Below, one piece after another: positions 12,079 through 24,102 of a stretch of DNA of 64,000 nt. This DNA comes from Bilabrum cf. latius. Lineage: Eukaryota > Bigyra: Bicosoecida > Bigyra > Bicosoecida. Within the stretch, counting starts at the first letter, position 1. The number at the start of each line of letters is the position of its first letter. The notes under the pieces were generated by a model that searched no databases, had not been told where the DNA came from, and saw nothing but the letters and a program-made list of their open reading frames with translations. A program made the translations under genes and the position numbers. The stretch spans positions 310,001 to 374,000 of the forward strand of contig OZ237762.1 of NCBI GenBank assembly GCA_965178125.1, given 5' to 3'.

Positions 12079-12286
12079 ACCAGACAATAAAAGCTTCAAA
12101 AGGTTTCTTGTCCTATGGAAATGGAAGCCTGATCCGGTCGCGATGCTGGGGCGAAGCGAGCGCGACGCCGCAAAAAGCCACGGAATTGCGGAACATAGCT
12201 CATCACACCAACAGAGGACCAAGCAAGCAAAGCACCGGGTCCCAGCCGCAATGGAGGCACCACTGCGCGGAACGTGTAATATCGAT

Positions 12287-15200
12287 TCATTGGGGAACCA
12301 TATGCTGCAGCGCATGCCTCCGGTCGAGCAGCAGGCGCCGGGCGGCATCGCTCCGCACCTCGCCCCCCTTGCCGGTGGCACCCACCGGCGCCGCACTCGC
12401 GGTTACAACCGCCCTGGCTGCCCGGAGCGCCGCCTTTGCGTCGCCCAGAACCGCCGCCCCAGCCGCTGCCTCCCCGGTTGCAACCGCACCCACGTCAGCC
12501 ACACCCACCTCCCTCCCCACCAGGTGCAGCGCACGCCGCCGCACAAGTCTCGCACGATGCAGCAGGCCACTCCCGATCCCGATCCCGATCCCACTAGTGT
12601 CTCCGCTCGAGTCACCATACTGCTGTTCCCCGGAGCCAGAGGGCGTTTCCTCACCGGACAAAAAGGGCTCCGCGCTACGCAGATCCACGGAACGCATAGG
12701 CGCCGCGCAATCTGCGGAACCGATGAGCGACTCGGCGGCATGTCTCGCAGCCCGAGCAGCCGCCAGGCACTCGGCGTGGTGATGGGCCGCAGCGGCCCTC
12801 GCCGAACGTTCAGTGGCAGTCGTGGACGACCCGAAGATGCCCCCAGACGCCACCAGGGGAAGCAGTAGCGCCCTCGCCGAACGTTCACTAGATCGGGCCG
12901 CCGCGAACCGAAGCGTGTCCGTTGCGATGCTGGCAATCGCTCGACCGACCGAGGCTCTAGATTCTGGCTCCGAGTCGGCCGCCACCTCGGCCCCTTTGCC
13001 GCCCGCGAGCAGCGCCAGCTGAGCAGCGGCAGTGCCGGGGAGAGGCACCGTGTCCATGGCCACCGCTCTGGTTGCAGCGCACTGCAGCGCGCGCAGGCAC
13101 CCGCTCCGGTACGCCCTTTCCTCTGGCCTCCTGGGCTGGCAGTACTGGCTCTGCTCTTCTACGCAGCCCAGCACTGCAGTGCACTGCGCCAGAGCGTCCA
13201 GCACCTTCAAGCTGGCCTCCTCTGGGGCCAAGGGAACTGCGGCCACATTTGGAGACGCCGATGATGCCGATGATTTGGGGGCTGAGGCAGTACCAGAAGT
13301 TTCACTTCCTCCTGGCTTTGATCCGGAAGCCCCTGCTCCTGCTGTTACTGCTGCCTGCGGCTGCAAGCCGTCAGCTGCATCCGCCCCGGGCCCCACCGCT
13401 CCCGCCACCCAAGGCGCTGCCTGCAGACGGACCAGCGTGCAGACAATCGCCTCATCTCCCTCTCTTCCCAGAGAACAAGCCTAGGGGCCTTCAATGCTAC
13501 CCGAGGATACCGCAGGGCCACCCATTCCCGTGTTCCCTGTCTGCTTCCCTGCCTTGTTCTCCGGCTCCTCCCCCTGCAGCGCCACTCGGCACGCTTGCTC
13601 AATACAGCTCTTGACAGACTCCAGCAGCTGCCGGGCGTCGGGTGATGACCACGCACCACCATGCAATGCATCCAAGTCACCCTCTTCACTGGCGCCTTCT
13701 GCCGCAGCAAGGTGGAGCATGAGTTGGATCGCCCTGCCCTGCGACCACCTGTCCCCACTCCCGGTGCTGTCCGCTGAGCAGGTCCCTAGCATTCGTCCAT
13801 CGAGCGCGCCTCGTTGCCGCAGCAACCTCCAGCAAATTGCACCCACCTGTGCCGCAGCTGACCCAGCCTCCACCACGGCAGCATACGCACGAAACACGGC
13901 CCCGCACATCTCCGCCTTGAATCGGCCCCCCGGCGCCAACGGAGTCGTCGCCTTGGCCAGGCCCTGGGCCTCCTCTGCATCGTGTGCAGCGGGTTCCAGC
14001 AGCGCTGCAGCTGCCTCCACGGCTGCCCCCGCGCGCCCCTTGAGCACCACGCCGTCGGGGGCCTGGCCCCTGGTCCGCTCGCTGACCTGGCCGCCCGCCA
14101 CCGCGGCACACGCGTGCACAACCCCGTCAACAGCGAGGCGAGCATCGGCGGCCCGGCCCGCGAGGCACAGGACCTCGCGCAGCCACGCGACAGGGAACAA
14201 GCCAGCCCGTGCCTTTGCGACCATCTCGAGGGAGCACCTGCTTTCTTGTTCCCTGGCTGACCGGAGAAGCTCCCTCGCTTCATCCCGTACAGCCTCCGCC
14301 AAGGAACACAAAGACCTCATCCCCGCGCGGCCGGTGGTCGGCATGCCAGCAGCAGAAGCGTACCCAGCCCGTGTCGCGATGGGCCCGGGCAACAGAGGAC
14401 CTTCACTCTCCGAATGGCCCGACCCGCTGCCAGCACCTGCAGCTGCTGCTCCTTTCGCGGACCCGACCGCGACACTCGTCACAGTATCTGCCTTGAAATC
14501 GTCCTCCCCCACTGCGCCCATGGCCCACCAACCCGGCCATTTCCTCACCGGCGACCCCTTGCCCTTGCCCTTGCCTTGGCCTTTAGCCTTGGTATGATGA
14601 CCCCCGGTTCCTCGCCCGGAACTAAGGGGGCCTTGGTCAGCAGCACCGGCTGGCATCTCCACGTCTGACGCGTCCAGCCACTCGTCACACAGCGACTCCA
14701 TGCCCTTCTACACCCCGATGGCTTGGTCCCCTTCGCCACCCGCCTCGGTCCCGCTGTTCCTTGCGGACATCGCGGTGGCCTGAAGACCTGCCCACCGCCA
14801 GCGCCACACGCACATCTCCCAGGCACACTTGGCCACCGCCCCGGTGGTTGCAACCACGGCGGGCCCCGCGTGCAGCTGCATGGCCACGTCGGCCCCCAGC
14901 CGCAAGGAGCGGGGATCCAGCGCGCCAGCGGGGCCCATCACCCGGGCACCTGGGATTCGTTTCGCTGCCGCGCGCGTGGCCCGCACGAGGGCCACTTCCA
15001 GGGGCTTCAATTGTTCCCTCAAATCCCGGGCGCCCTGGCCGGCCCTCCGCACGTGCCCCCCCCGGCTTAGAGCGAGCAGGGCGGTGGCGGCCGTCCTGAG
15101 GCCCTGCACCTGGCGGATGACGTGCGGCCTGGACAAATCCACTCGAAGAAACTGGTGGAGGGCCTGTTCCATGAGGCGGGGGCGCACCGGCACCAGCGCC

Positions 15201-15670
15201 GGTATGCTCCGCGCGGCATCAAACGAGCCAGAGGGGCCTCCTGGGCTCGCGTCACCCGCCGCCCGGCTTCCAAGGAAGGCTAGAGCCGCTCGCGCCTGCA
15301 TGGCATACTGATGGGCAGACTCGAAGTTTTGCTCGTGCAGGAGTTGCTCTGCTGTCGCAACAAGCTCAGCTACAACTGCCCCTCTAGCCTCGCTCCATGC
15401 TGCCGACTGCATCAAGATACCGCGCATCAACGTATGCAGGACCCGCATGGACTTGTTTTCGTCGTTATTTCGTTTGGACTCAACGAACGACCCGTAGCCC
15501 AGCACAACTGGTTCGACCAGCGCAGACGATGCGGCTGACGAACCTAGCACGGATCGCAAGGGGGTTAGCATAGCTGATCGTGCGCTTGAGTCCCCATGGC
15601 GGCCTGCTAGCGTCCTCAGCTTATCTATGGACTCGATGAACAGTTGCGGGGGCTTGGAATCTTCCTCCAT
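12287..15670 (-). CDS. Large alanine-rich helical protein, function unknown
   Basis: 1,127 residues from ATG 15670 to TGA 12287-12289, with in-frame TAG at 14708-14710 and 13481-13483. Upstream and downstream pieces share one frame and one style: amphipathic, Ala/Leu/Arg-rich helices such as those around TAEQLLHEQNFESAHQYAMQ and VVEAGSAAAQVGAICWRLL, separated by Gly/Lys or Ser-rich linkers. The pattern suggests an alpha-solenoid, but I see no diagnostic repeat. No signal peptide or membrane span. Its start lies 117 bases from the divergent zuotin/DnaJC2 start, so the two probably share an upstream control region. The next minus-strand gene begins 208 bases downstream. I do not recognise the family. 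Confidence 0.6.
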
Positions 15671-15787
15671 GAGTCGTTACAGTGACGATAAAGTCATCGA
15701 TTTTTTGCCTGATTCGCACTCGTCACAGGACACCCGTTGTGTGCGCCGGGAGAACGGGAGCACAAAGCGGCCCTGCAATCCCACGCA

Positions 15788-17931
15788 ATGAGCAATCTTG
15801 CCTTGCTCGTAACAAGGAGTCTTTCTTTCTTGCCTTAGGAGCCGCAGCCGCTGTGTCTTCCGCCCGTGCCAGCTGGTTTTGTGGACGCGGCTTGCGTCGC
15901 ATCGTGCGCAGCGTTCATGCCCAGAGCGTTCGAGCCGGCTGGAAAGGCATACCATGTTGCGATGCTCGCGAAAGCTCGTGCGTTAGTGGGGAAAGCCAGC
16001 GGCAGCTCGGAGCCCAGTGGGCCAGCTTCCGGGGCTGGAGCTGACAACCCGAGACAACAGGTCTCGCGTGTCAAGGCGCCCAAGATCAAGGTGCCTACTC
16101 TGGAGCAGTGCGAGGAGGGTAATTTGTATGATATTCTTGGCCTGGGCGAGCAGGGTTGCGATGCGACCGAAGAGGAGATTCGCAGAAATTGTAAGAAACG
16201 TTTCGAACTGCAGTTGTCGTTGGAAGCTGCGTTTTTGCCCACTTGAGCGCGTCGCAGCAAATACCGCGTCGAAGTTATTTGGCACCCTAATGTTGATCAA
16301 GAATCTCCGCAGACCGCAAATTGATTCTCTTGATTCATCCTGACAAGGCGGGAGGCGGCTCTACGCCGAAAAAGGGTCGCAGCACCGACGACGATACGGA
16401 CCCGCGGTTTACCGCCGTGAGCAAGGCTTGGGACACGCTAAGTAACCCAGTTAAGCGTCGCGAATACGACTCACAGTTCGAGTTCGATGAAGACATCCCC
16501 TCGGGCAAGGAATCGCTCAAGACCGACGAGGCTTTCTTCGAGCTGTACGGACCCGTGTTTCGCCGCAATGCTCGCTTCAGCAAGACGACCCCAGTGCCTC
16601 GCCTGGGTGATGCAAGCACTACAATCGAAAAGGTACTCGCGTTCTACGATTTCTGGTACCGGTTCCAGTCCTGGCGCGAGATGCAGGGCGATGACGAGCA
16701 CAACCTGGACGAGGCCGACAACCGAGAGGAGCGAAGGTGGATGCAGCAGCAGAATGAGAAGCAGAGGCGCAAGCTCAGAGCGGCGGAAGGCAAGCGGGTG
16801 CTCCTGCTCGTGAAGCGAGCGCGCGCCAACGACCCCAGGGTGCAGCGGTACGAGGCGCAGCAAAAGGCCGACCAGGAAGCTGCCAAGGCCGCCAAGAAGG
16901 CCGAGGCAGCGGCAAAGGCAAAGGCGGAAGCCGATGCTAAGGCCGTTCAGGAAGAGGCCGCCAAGGTAGCAAAGGAGCAGGCAAAGGCCTCCAAGAAGGC
17001 GATGAAGGAGGCCAAGAGGATCGCCAGGAAGCGAGCGAGGTTCGCCCTCAAGCCGCTCCTAGCCCAGGGAACAATCGCGAGCTGCGACGTGGACGAATGG
17101 ATCCAGGCATTCACGGACATTGGGGAACTCTCGGCAGTGGCCGACAGGATGGGCAGCCCAGCCGACCCTGACAAGGCGAGCAAGGACCCCGAGGCACCTG
17201 CTCGGCTGGACCTGGAGCAGGTGCTCCGCGTGTACATGCAGGAGCTGGAGGGCATGAAGAAGGAGGAGGCGGCTGCGGTGGAGAGGCAGAAGGAGCGCAT
17301 CCAGGCGGCCGCGGGGGGTGCGGCAGGTGCTGGCAAGAGGGGGGGCGCGCAGATGCCTTGGACCGCGCAGGAGCTTGCGCTGCTCGCTAAGGGGGTGGTC
17401 AAGTTCCCCGCGGGGACCAAGGCCAGGTGGCAGCTCATTGCCGAGTACGTCAACTCGGCGAGGCTGCCATCGCATACCCGGAACAAGGAGGAGTGCATCG
17501 CGCGGGCGATGAGTGTGACGAGTGCCGACAAGGCCGCGCCAGTGGCCGTACCCGCCGCCGCGGCTGCCGCCCCCAAGGAGGAGGAGGAGAAGGCGGGCAG
17601 CTCTAGCGGTGCAGCCACCGGTGGTGCGGCGGCTGCGGGGGCCAAGTCGAAGGGCGCAGATGGCGGGTCACCAGGCAAGGGGAAGGGCGGTAAGGGCAAG
17701 TCGGGGGACAAGAAGAAGAAGGAGAAAGAGGGGGCGGGCGTGTGGACGAGCGAGCAGCAGAAGGCCATGCTGGCGGCCCTGAAGAAGTATCCCGCGACGA
17801 TGGACAAGAACGAGCGGTGGGCCTCGATCGCAGGCGAGGTGGAGGGCAAGAGCAAGAAGGACTGCTTCGCGAGGTTTAAGGAAATCAGGGCAGAGCTCAA
17901 GAAGCAGAGGGAAGGAAAGGCTGCCAAGTAA
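15788..17931 (+). CDS. Zuotin/DnaJC2 (MPP11)-type ribosome-associated J-protein with two SANT domains
   Basis: Ribosome-associated Hsp40 that drives Hsp70 at the tunnel exit. Exons 15788-16190 and 16313-17931; the 122-base intron (GTAAGA...CCGCAG) splits the J domain and restores IRRNYRKLILLIHPDK across the join. 673 residues, stop TAA. Order: an N-terminal FEPAG segment matching the family 'EPVGR' start, J domain about 110-185 with the HPD near residue 143, a charged coiled ribosome-binding region rich in EAAKAAKKAEAAAK, SANT 1 (PWTAQELALLAKG...), a Ser/Gly/Lys linker, and SANT 2 (VWTSEQQKAMLAALKKYP...). One in-frame TAG at 15836-15838 lies in the divergent N-terminus; without it the start would move to an internal ATG and lose the EPAG segment. 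Confidence 0.93.
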
Positions 17932-18003
17932 TTGTTCACGGGATACGCACCTTTGATTTACTCCATTCGTGTCTCGCCATGCATGTTGTGGTCAAGCCCG
18001 TGT

Positions 18004-18023
18004 TCCGGAATCCGGATTCCGGA
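18004..18023. repeat. 20-bp perfect palindrome, TCCGGAATCC/GGATTCCGGA
   Basis: TCCGGAATCCGGATTCCGGA equals its own reverse complement. It lies 73 bases past the zuotin stop, upstream of the saposin-like gene. A near-identical palindrome is at 24103-24124. Confidence 0.85.
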
Positions 18024-18193
18024 GGTAGTTTCGAGTGGTAGCGAATAGTTTCACAGCAAAAATCAGATGAAGCCGGCGTGCTTGCAAAACCGAGTAGCGC
18101 CCAGCTTGTTCGGCTATTGGAAATTTCGGGGCGCTAATCCATTGATCAAATCCTTTCAAACGAGCTTCGCGCGCCAAAAGCCTCCCAGCGAGA

Positions 18194-19507
18194 ATGGCGG
18201 CAGCAGGTTACACCCATCTTCGCACCGCCTGCATGCTGGGACTGGTTGTATTGATAGCCTCTGCACCAACCACAACTCGCGGCGCAAAGATGAGCTGGAG
18301 ATGTCAAGTCTGTTAGGACTCAGTGAAAGCGGTCCGGGCTATCGTCGAGGATCTCGTAGCGCCCACATCATCGAACAGCGAAAAGTCGGACGCGGCTTCG
18401 CTGCTGCCGCAGTACGGCTGCTCACAGTTTCAGGGCCCCATGCGTCAGCTCTGCCAAGCAATGCGATAGAATTTCATAGATGACTCATCGCGGGCGCTGC
18501 AGCTGCAGCAGGCTGTTCTGGACAACGGTGTATTCCCGGAAAACGAGGCTCCGCATGCCGAAACAAACTTGAAGGAAGACCGCCTGAGCGAAATCGTCAG
18601 CGGAATCAGCGCCAGGCATCCCGCCCGTGCATACCACATTTGCCACAAGGCCGGCGAGTGCGCGGAGCGGCCTCACACGGACTGCGCCAAGTAGCTCATG
18701 GCACCGAGCTGCTCGCGGCCGGGCAACTGCGGGCGAGCGAGCGCCGAGTGCTCGCCCCGGTGCCAGGTGTGCGCATGGCTGGTGCGCACGTGGCCCAAGT
18801 TCATGCCGGATACTCTGTGCGGGGACCAGGTCGCGCTGCAAGTGGAGACCCAGGGAGGGCAAGGCGGAGGCGGAGGCGACGAGCGGAAGGGACTCGGGTT
18901 CGTGCAGGAGCAGGCTGCAAGCGGCAGCGGCAGTGGCGGCGAGAGCGAGAGCGGGGGAGGATCTAGCGCAGATGGTCCGAAGGGGACGGGTGCATAGGGC
19001 GGGGGCAAAGGAACCACAGGAGGAAAGGGTGCCTAGGGCGGGGGCAAAGGAACCACAGGAGGAAAGGGTGCCTAGGGCGGAGGGGCTGCAGCTGACCCTG
19101 CCTCCAGCCAGAAGGCGTACGACGACTGGTCCACAAGCGCGGTACGGGAGGCTGGGATGGGATCCCCCCCTTTGGCCACCAGGGATTTCAGCATCACGGG
19201 GTTGGGTGGCAAAAGTCAGAGCCCAGGGGCGGGCAAGTTGGCGCAGCACTGCCACCACATGGCGTGGGCGAGCATGGACCTCCCCTCTGCGAGCGGGATG
19301 GTGCTGGGGCAGTCGGCTTCGCTGGGACCCTGGCCGTGGAGCTCGGGCATGGTGTGCGCGTGCATGGGGAGGTGTGCCTACGACTCCATGGATGGGTTGG
19401 CCGTGGAGGAGGCGTGCCCTTCCGCGCTGGCCACGCTTGGGAGGCAGCTGCAGAAGATCAGGGAGCCGGATTCGGCGGTGAGAGGAATGGAGCCAGAGGG
19501 AGGCTAA
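18194..19507 (+). CDS. Secreted cysteine-rich, saposin-like protein
   Basis: 437 residues, no intron, stop TAA. Signal peptide at the start (core MLGLVVLIASA). The mature part begins with CQVC followed by a helix, a second Cys pair (YGCSQF...RQLCQAM) and later ICHKAGEC and CQVCAW clusters: the spacing of a saposin B-type fold, though I cannot pair all cysteines. A Gly/Ser/Glu-rich linker leads to two 39-base repeats (GGGKGTTGGKGA plus TAG) and a Cys-containing tail. Six in-frame TAGs: 18314, 18467, 18692, 18995, 19034, 19073. The first directly follows the CxxC, and the last three bound the tandem repeats. Saposin-like proteins bind or disturb lipids. The role here is unknown; the lysosome or cell exterior is likely. 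Confidence 0.68.
18995..19075 (+). repeat. 39-bp tandem repeat carrying an in-frame TAG in each copy
   Basis: Two copies of a 39-base unit encode GGGKGTTGGKGA plus TAG, bounded by TAGs at 18995, 19034 and 19073. Both whole units have been kept identical with their TAG. Confidence 0.9.
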
Positions 19508-19709
19508 TTTGTTAAGGTGCGATCCAAGGAGTAAGGTAAAGAACCTGACTACAATGCAGAACAATCAAAAGTGTGCACGATTTTCAATTTTCAATTTTGG
19601 AAGAAGAAGATAATCAAAGTGGCTCCATAGATATATTCTACTCACAGTGACGTCTACTAGTATGCAGGCGTTCAACAAGGAAGGCAGAGAAATTCCGTGG
19701 AGATAGGGA

Positions 19710-21554
19710 ATGTATGTGTACCCAGAGATGGCTTATTTTGATGAGCTTTCGCCCATCCAGCAGGAGGATTTGGTTGATCTTAACGTAAGCATTGTCTTCG
19801 ATTCAACCTTAAAGCATGAAGATGTTTGCCGACGGCTAGAATGGATACAATATATGGCATCTATTAGTGTTGATTGTGCTGACGAGCCGGAAACCAAGAC
19901 TCTTGAAGCCATTCTGCAAAGATTGGCTGAGCAAACGAGCACCACAACTAGGATTGAGCTGAGCGAGGCGGCAATCCGTCTATTGAGCACCAAGAAAGCA
20001 ATGCGTACTTTCGCATCAGTTCTACGAAAGAATCCAGTTTTAGATATGCTGTGCCTGCCGAGCGGACCGCCAGACGGGTCAGAATGGGATGTGGACGAGC
20101 ACTTGCTTGAGGCTGTAGGAGCGTGCACCTAGTTGAGACAAGTGCGGGTCTACGATGTATGCAGCCTCAACCCATATCAAGAGACGATCAGTAGAACCCT
20201 GGGTAGCGTTGAGTTTGTTGGATCACTTCACGTAACTGGAAGAAGAGCAGGGGCCTTTGCAGCAAGAGTCCTGCAGTGGAGCGGTAGTCTCGAGAGCATC
20301 TTCGTTAGCCATGGATAGGAACCGCGAAGCATTCAGAACGACAAAATCTTCTGGAGTGCAGTGCCACGATGCTTGACTCTGAAACGCATTCGGTGTAGCC
20401 CCCCGCTGTCAGCGTCTTCGGCAGTTGAGGAGATGCTGTCGAGTGCCCTTAGGCAACATGCTGGGGTGGAGGAGTTGCTGCTAGATGATGACCAGCAAGG
20501 AGCGGCAAAGCAGAGCGTGCAATGCTTTTAGGCCATCACAAAGGGACTTGCTATGAATCCGTGCAGCAGTCTACGAGTGCTACGAGTCTCGGCCGAATCT
20601 GTCGCAAGCGGCGACGAGGAGTACCTCCGGCTGCTTCTGCAGCAGGATTTGCACTGCCTGAGAGTGCTTGATCTGCACAACGTCCAGATGGACGGTTTCA
20701 ATATGGTGCCACTGTTTGAAGGCCTACAAGCTCCTCGCTGCCAGCTCGAAACGCTGCGGCTGTGCAGGGTGAAGATTTCGAGGCCTTCGGCAGCCGCTCT
20801 GCAGGACGCGCTTCGAATCAACCGCAAACTCAAGAAACTCGCGATTGTCGAGTGCGATGTTGATGGAGATAGTGTAGACCAAATTTGCGCTGGGATGACC
20901 GAGAACTTGGGTTTGGAGCAGCTCATTTGCGTGGGAACAGGGTCACGTGGATGGGGGGGTCGCCTGGGCCCAGCGCTGCGGAAGAACGACACATTGCGAA
21001 GGCTAGTACTGCCAGGGTTTATAAAAGCAGCGAGCTACGCTGACAGTCTGCGGGACATACTTGTAGAGAACATGGGACTAGAGCAAATCGAAGGTGAAGC
21101 CTTTGAAGCTTATTAGGACGATTCTGTGCAGTACCTGCGTCACAGGCCTGGGCTACGCTACGTCTCGATGAGCGGTGATGATGGTTTCAGCTTGGATCCT
21201 GGCGACTGGACTCGTGCTCACACTGCGATATCAGGCCTTCAATGCTTGCAGATTGCCAAGTTATGGGCCACAAGGCCCGATGATACTGACTGGTACCAGG
21301 CGGAGCAAGAGCCATGGCGTTCTGAGGATGAGGACGCCGACCCCGTCATCAAGAACACAGCTCCTGGGCTTACCATTCGATTCATGGACATTGAAAATAA
21401 AGAATTGGAGTACATCGGTGAGGTTTCTCACCCCCGTGCCAAGGTGGTGGCAACTGCCCGCAAGTGGCTGGCGCAGCACCCCAGGCCGGAGAGAGCCGCC
21501 TCCCTCCTCCGACTGCTGGCCAACGAGAAGGCCGCGGAACTAGACGCAGCATGA
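19710..21554 (+). CDS. Leucine-rich repeat protein (ribonuclease-inhibitor-like)
   Basis: 614 residues to TGA 21552-21554, with in-frame TAG at 20130, 20316, 20529 and 21114. Between residues about 100 and 480 there are irregular LRRs of 25-30 residues with the L..L.L pattern (SSLRVLRVSAESV, HCLRVLDLHNVQMD, CQLETLRLCRVKI, RKLKKLAIVECDV, DTLRRLVLP). Each TAG sits in a loop or helix position of a repeat (for example ACT-TAG-LRQVRVYDV), consistent with Gln. No signal peptide or membrane span. LRRs of this type mediate protein binding; partners are unknown. The C-terminus overlaps the start of the next ORF by four bases (ATGA). An alternative is a 59-base intron 21418-21476 (GTGAGG...GCGCAG) that would fuse the two, but the spliced peptide looks less protein-like. 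Confidence 0.72.
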
Positions 21555-22129
21555 GTCTGCAAGTACGCCGCAGCTGCACTCAAGCAGCATGGGGCGACAA
21601 GGAGCCCGAGGACTGCCTCCTCGTGGCCTCTGCCGTGGTGGACGGCATGCGGGACCGCAAGCTGGACGAGGACCCAGAGGTCGAGCAGTTCCCTGACGAG
21701 TGCGCCGTGGTGGATTTCCTGCCCCCGAGCGCCACGGCTGGGTCCGGTCTGTGGCAGGCTGCGGAGGAGATTGTGACGGGCAGAGCGAACATCACTCGGG
21801 CCGGGCCGGGAGGCGAGTGGGCTGGTGCGGTGCATCGGTGCACGCAGGTGCTGCAGATGGAGGGCAGGAGGAGGAGGGGCAGGCTGGCCCTGTGGAGGCG
21901 GGCCGTGGCTGTGAAGAGAGATGCGGCGAGGGTGTTCGGGGCCGCGAGCAATGGCAGGCCCCTGGAGCTGAGCAAGCGGCTGCGGCTGGGTAAGCTGGCG
22001 GGCGAGCCCTCGACCAGAGGGCAGCTGTGCGTCGATGGGCAGCTTCGGACGGTGTCTGCCATGGAAGCGGCATGCCTCGGCGGGCACGGTAACTGCGAAG
22101 AAGTGCTGGAGCAAGTGGAATGGAGTTAA
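21551..22129 (+). CDS. Hypothetical protein overlapping the LRR stop (or its spliced C-terminus)
   Basis: 192 residues from ATG 21551 to TAA, starting inside the stop of the LRR gene. The sequence is rich in charged helices (EPEDCLLVASAVVDGMRDRK, RRRRGRLALWRRAVAVKRDA) and has no recognised domain. A free-standing overlapping cistron would be odd for a eukaryote. It may be the true C-terminus of the LRR protein, reached by the 59-base intron described in that entry or by a frameshift. Confidence 0.45.
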   Translation: MSLQVRRSCTQAAWGDKEPEDCLLVASAVVDGMRDRKLDEDPEVEQFPDECAVVDFLPPSATAGSGLWQAAEEIVTGRANITRAGPGGEWAGAVHRCTQVLQMEGRRRRGRLALWRRAVAVKRDAARVFGAASNGRPLELSKRLRLGKLAGEPSTRGQLCVDGQLRTVSAMEAACLGGHGNCEEVLEQVEWS

Positions 22130-22267
22130 ATTGATGTTGCTGACCGTGATCCGAGCGGAGTGCGCCTGTTGCCAATTATTCTTCTTCTTCACTTTTTGCA
22201 AGCCAGCGGTTGCGACCGCCGCCGGCCTATCATTTGACCTTCACACTCTTTCTCGCCTTGTAGTGCG

Positions 22268-23958
22268 ATGGGATCAGATTCTGTCGGTAAATCGAGAAGA
22301 AATTCACATATAACTGGCGCTGGTGGCTGCGTTCGTGGCCCACCGCCGATTTGGGCGGCGCTGTAGACCTCGGACGAGTCCCCCGCGAAAGCACCGCGAC
22401 TGGTTCACAAGATCTGCTTCAACATCTGGCCCTTAATCGTTGTAGGGATCGCAGTGGCGCTTGCGTTTCTTCGTAATGTGCCGAAACCGCCACACGCAAC
22501 AAAGATTGGCCCAAAGCGCCTTCCGGCTGGTTCGGAAAGCCACGAGTGGTACTACCTCGACGAGGTGTTCGCAAACGAAACCATCAAGGAGCTTTACGGT
22601 CTCATCGAAGAGCATGGTACTTATCGTACTGCAGTGGATGATCGAACGAGCTCCGTGCAGCACATTGGCGAGGCCAGGCCGGTCGGCCCGGACGGCAACT
22701 GCCCGCACCCATTTTTAGTCAAGAACTTTGACGCTCCTTCCAACCAGACCCTGTGCGTGCTGCCGCAGCGCATCGATGTTGCCAGGCACCACCTCATGAC
22801 CGGCGGTCGCGGGGGCTACAAGGAGAAGTACGACCGGCTGGTCAGCCGCATGCTCACCTTCCTGTCGTACCACTTCGAAGAGGGCGTGGAGGACCCGAGG
22901 ATGAAGCCCCTCTTCGAGTCCAAGCAGTACCAGGAGAAGGCCGCCCTCGTCTGCCAGAACCGAACTCACTTCGACAACTTTCAGCTCAACATGGTGCTCG
23001 TCCTTCCCGGGCAGCAGCTGGGCTTCCACTGGGACGTGAGAGAGTGGCCGAATCTGCATACAGTGGCAAGCACATCGGCACGCAGTGCTGCTGGTGACAC
23101 GATCTGCCCGATGCGCCGCCACTGTCATGCTGACAGGCATAGATTGCTGCGAGCACACGCATATCCCCAAATCAATCGCACTCGTCACACCCTACTTCGT
23201 CGCGCGCTCCTCTCTCTCCGCAGGTGCCGTGGTTCTGGGGTGCCTCCCGCTGGACCCTGCCGCAGTGGCTGCTGGTGGTCATGGCCAACTCGAGGCTTTG
23301 GGAGGACAAGCAGCTGCCGCAGATCCAGGGGGTCTCGTGGCTGCACAACGACGGCTCCGTCAACAATACCAAGTCGGGAGCACGCTTCGTCTTTTACCCC
23401 GAGGGTGCAGCCCGCCCCGGCATCGCTGTGCCCTCCGCCTACAACAAGGCAGTGGTGGTAGATGGCTGCAAGGTGGCCCATGGCGTAGAACGCTACAAGC
23501 CGGCCGCTGACCTGCCCAAGCTGAGCAAGAAGGACCAGCACACTCTGGTGCACACGGGGGACCACCATTGGCAGCTCAGGACCAACGGTCAGACGCGCAA
23601 GGAGTATGACACGAAGGACTTCAGGCTGACTCTCGCCTGGCGCGCGCGGTGCTTTCAGGACGCGGAGGAACAGGCCGACTGGCGCAAGAGCATGGAGGAC
23701 GACCGCAAGATCGAGCTGAAGGACGTGCTGTCCACGCTCGAGGCTGACCTTAGGGACAGGGGACACCTGGCGGCGGGCAGCCCTCGACCGGCGCCGCTGC
23801 AGTTCGCCATGCTGCTGCTGGACGTGTACGGGTCGTACCCTGTGGATAACAGGCACAGCTCTGTGATCCCGTACAACTACTGCGTGCTGCCACGGATCGC
23901 ACCCGCGTGGGCCAGGGGCGCCCTTGACGCCCTGGTGACTCCGTTCTGCACCGAGTGA
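22268..23958 (+). CDS. Type II membrane 2OG-Fe(II) oxygenase-like protein
   Basis: 500 residues in two exons, 22268-23035 and 23224-23958; the intron (GTGAGA...CCGCAG) is removed exactly within the metal motif, joining GFHWD to VPWFW. One transmembrane helix near residues 48-65 (NIWPLIVVGIAVALAFL) follows a short basic N-terminus: a Golgi/ER type II anchor. His254-x-Asp256, a distal His342 (KVAHGVERY) and Arg346 fit the H-x-D...H...R pattern of 2-oxoglutarate/Fe(II) dioxygenases. The substrate is unknown; protein or glycan hydroxylation is possible. One in-frame TAG at 22364-22366 lies between the start and the membrane helix; without it the protein would lose its cytosolic tail. The intron carries an exact copy of the 12-base motif CACTCGTCACAC. 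Convergent with the pseudokinase gene. Confidence 0.7.
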
Positions 23959-24102
23959 CGGCAGTGCACTCAAGTGAATCCCGCGCGATCGCAAGGTCAG
24001 TGCGCAAAACCCGGCTTGGTGTACGTGTACACTGTACAGGCTATATCCTGGTCCAAATGGTGCATGATTTTATTTGTAATTCTACTGCAGACGGCGTGCA
24101 AC

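Noticed and set aside
18485-19564. Minus-strand ORF opposite the saposin-like gene
   Set aside because: Arg/His/Pro-rich antisense shadow; the plus frame has a signal peptide, cysteine pattern and repeats.
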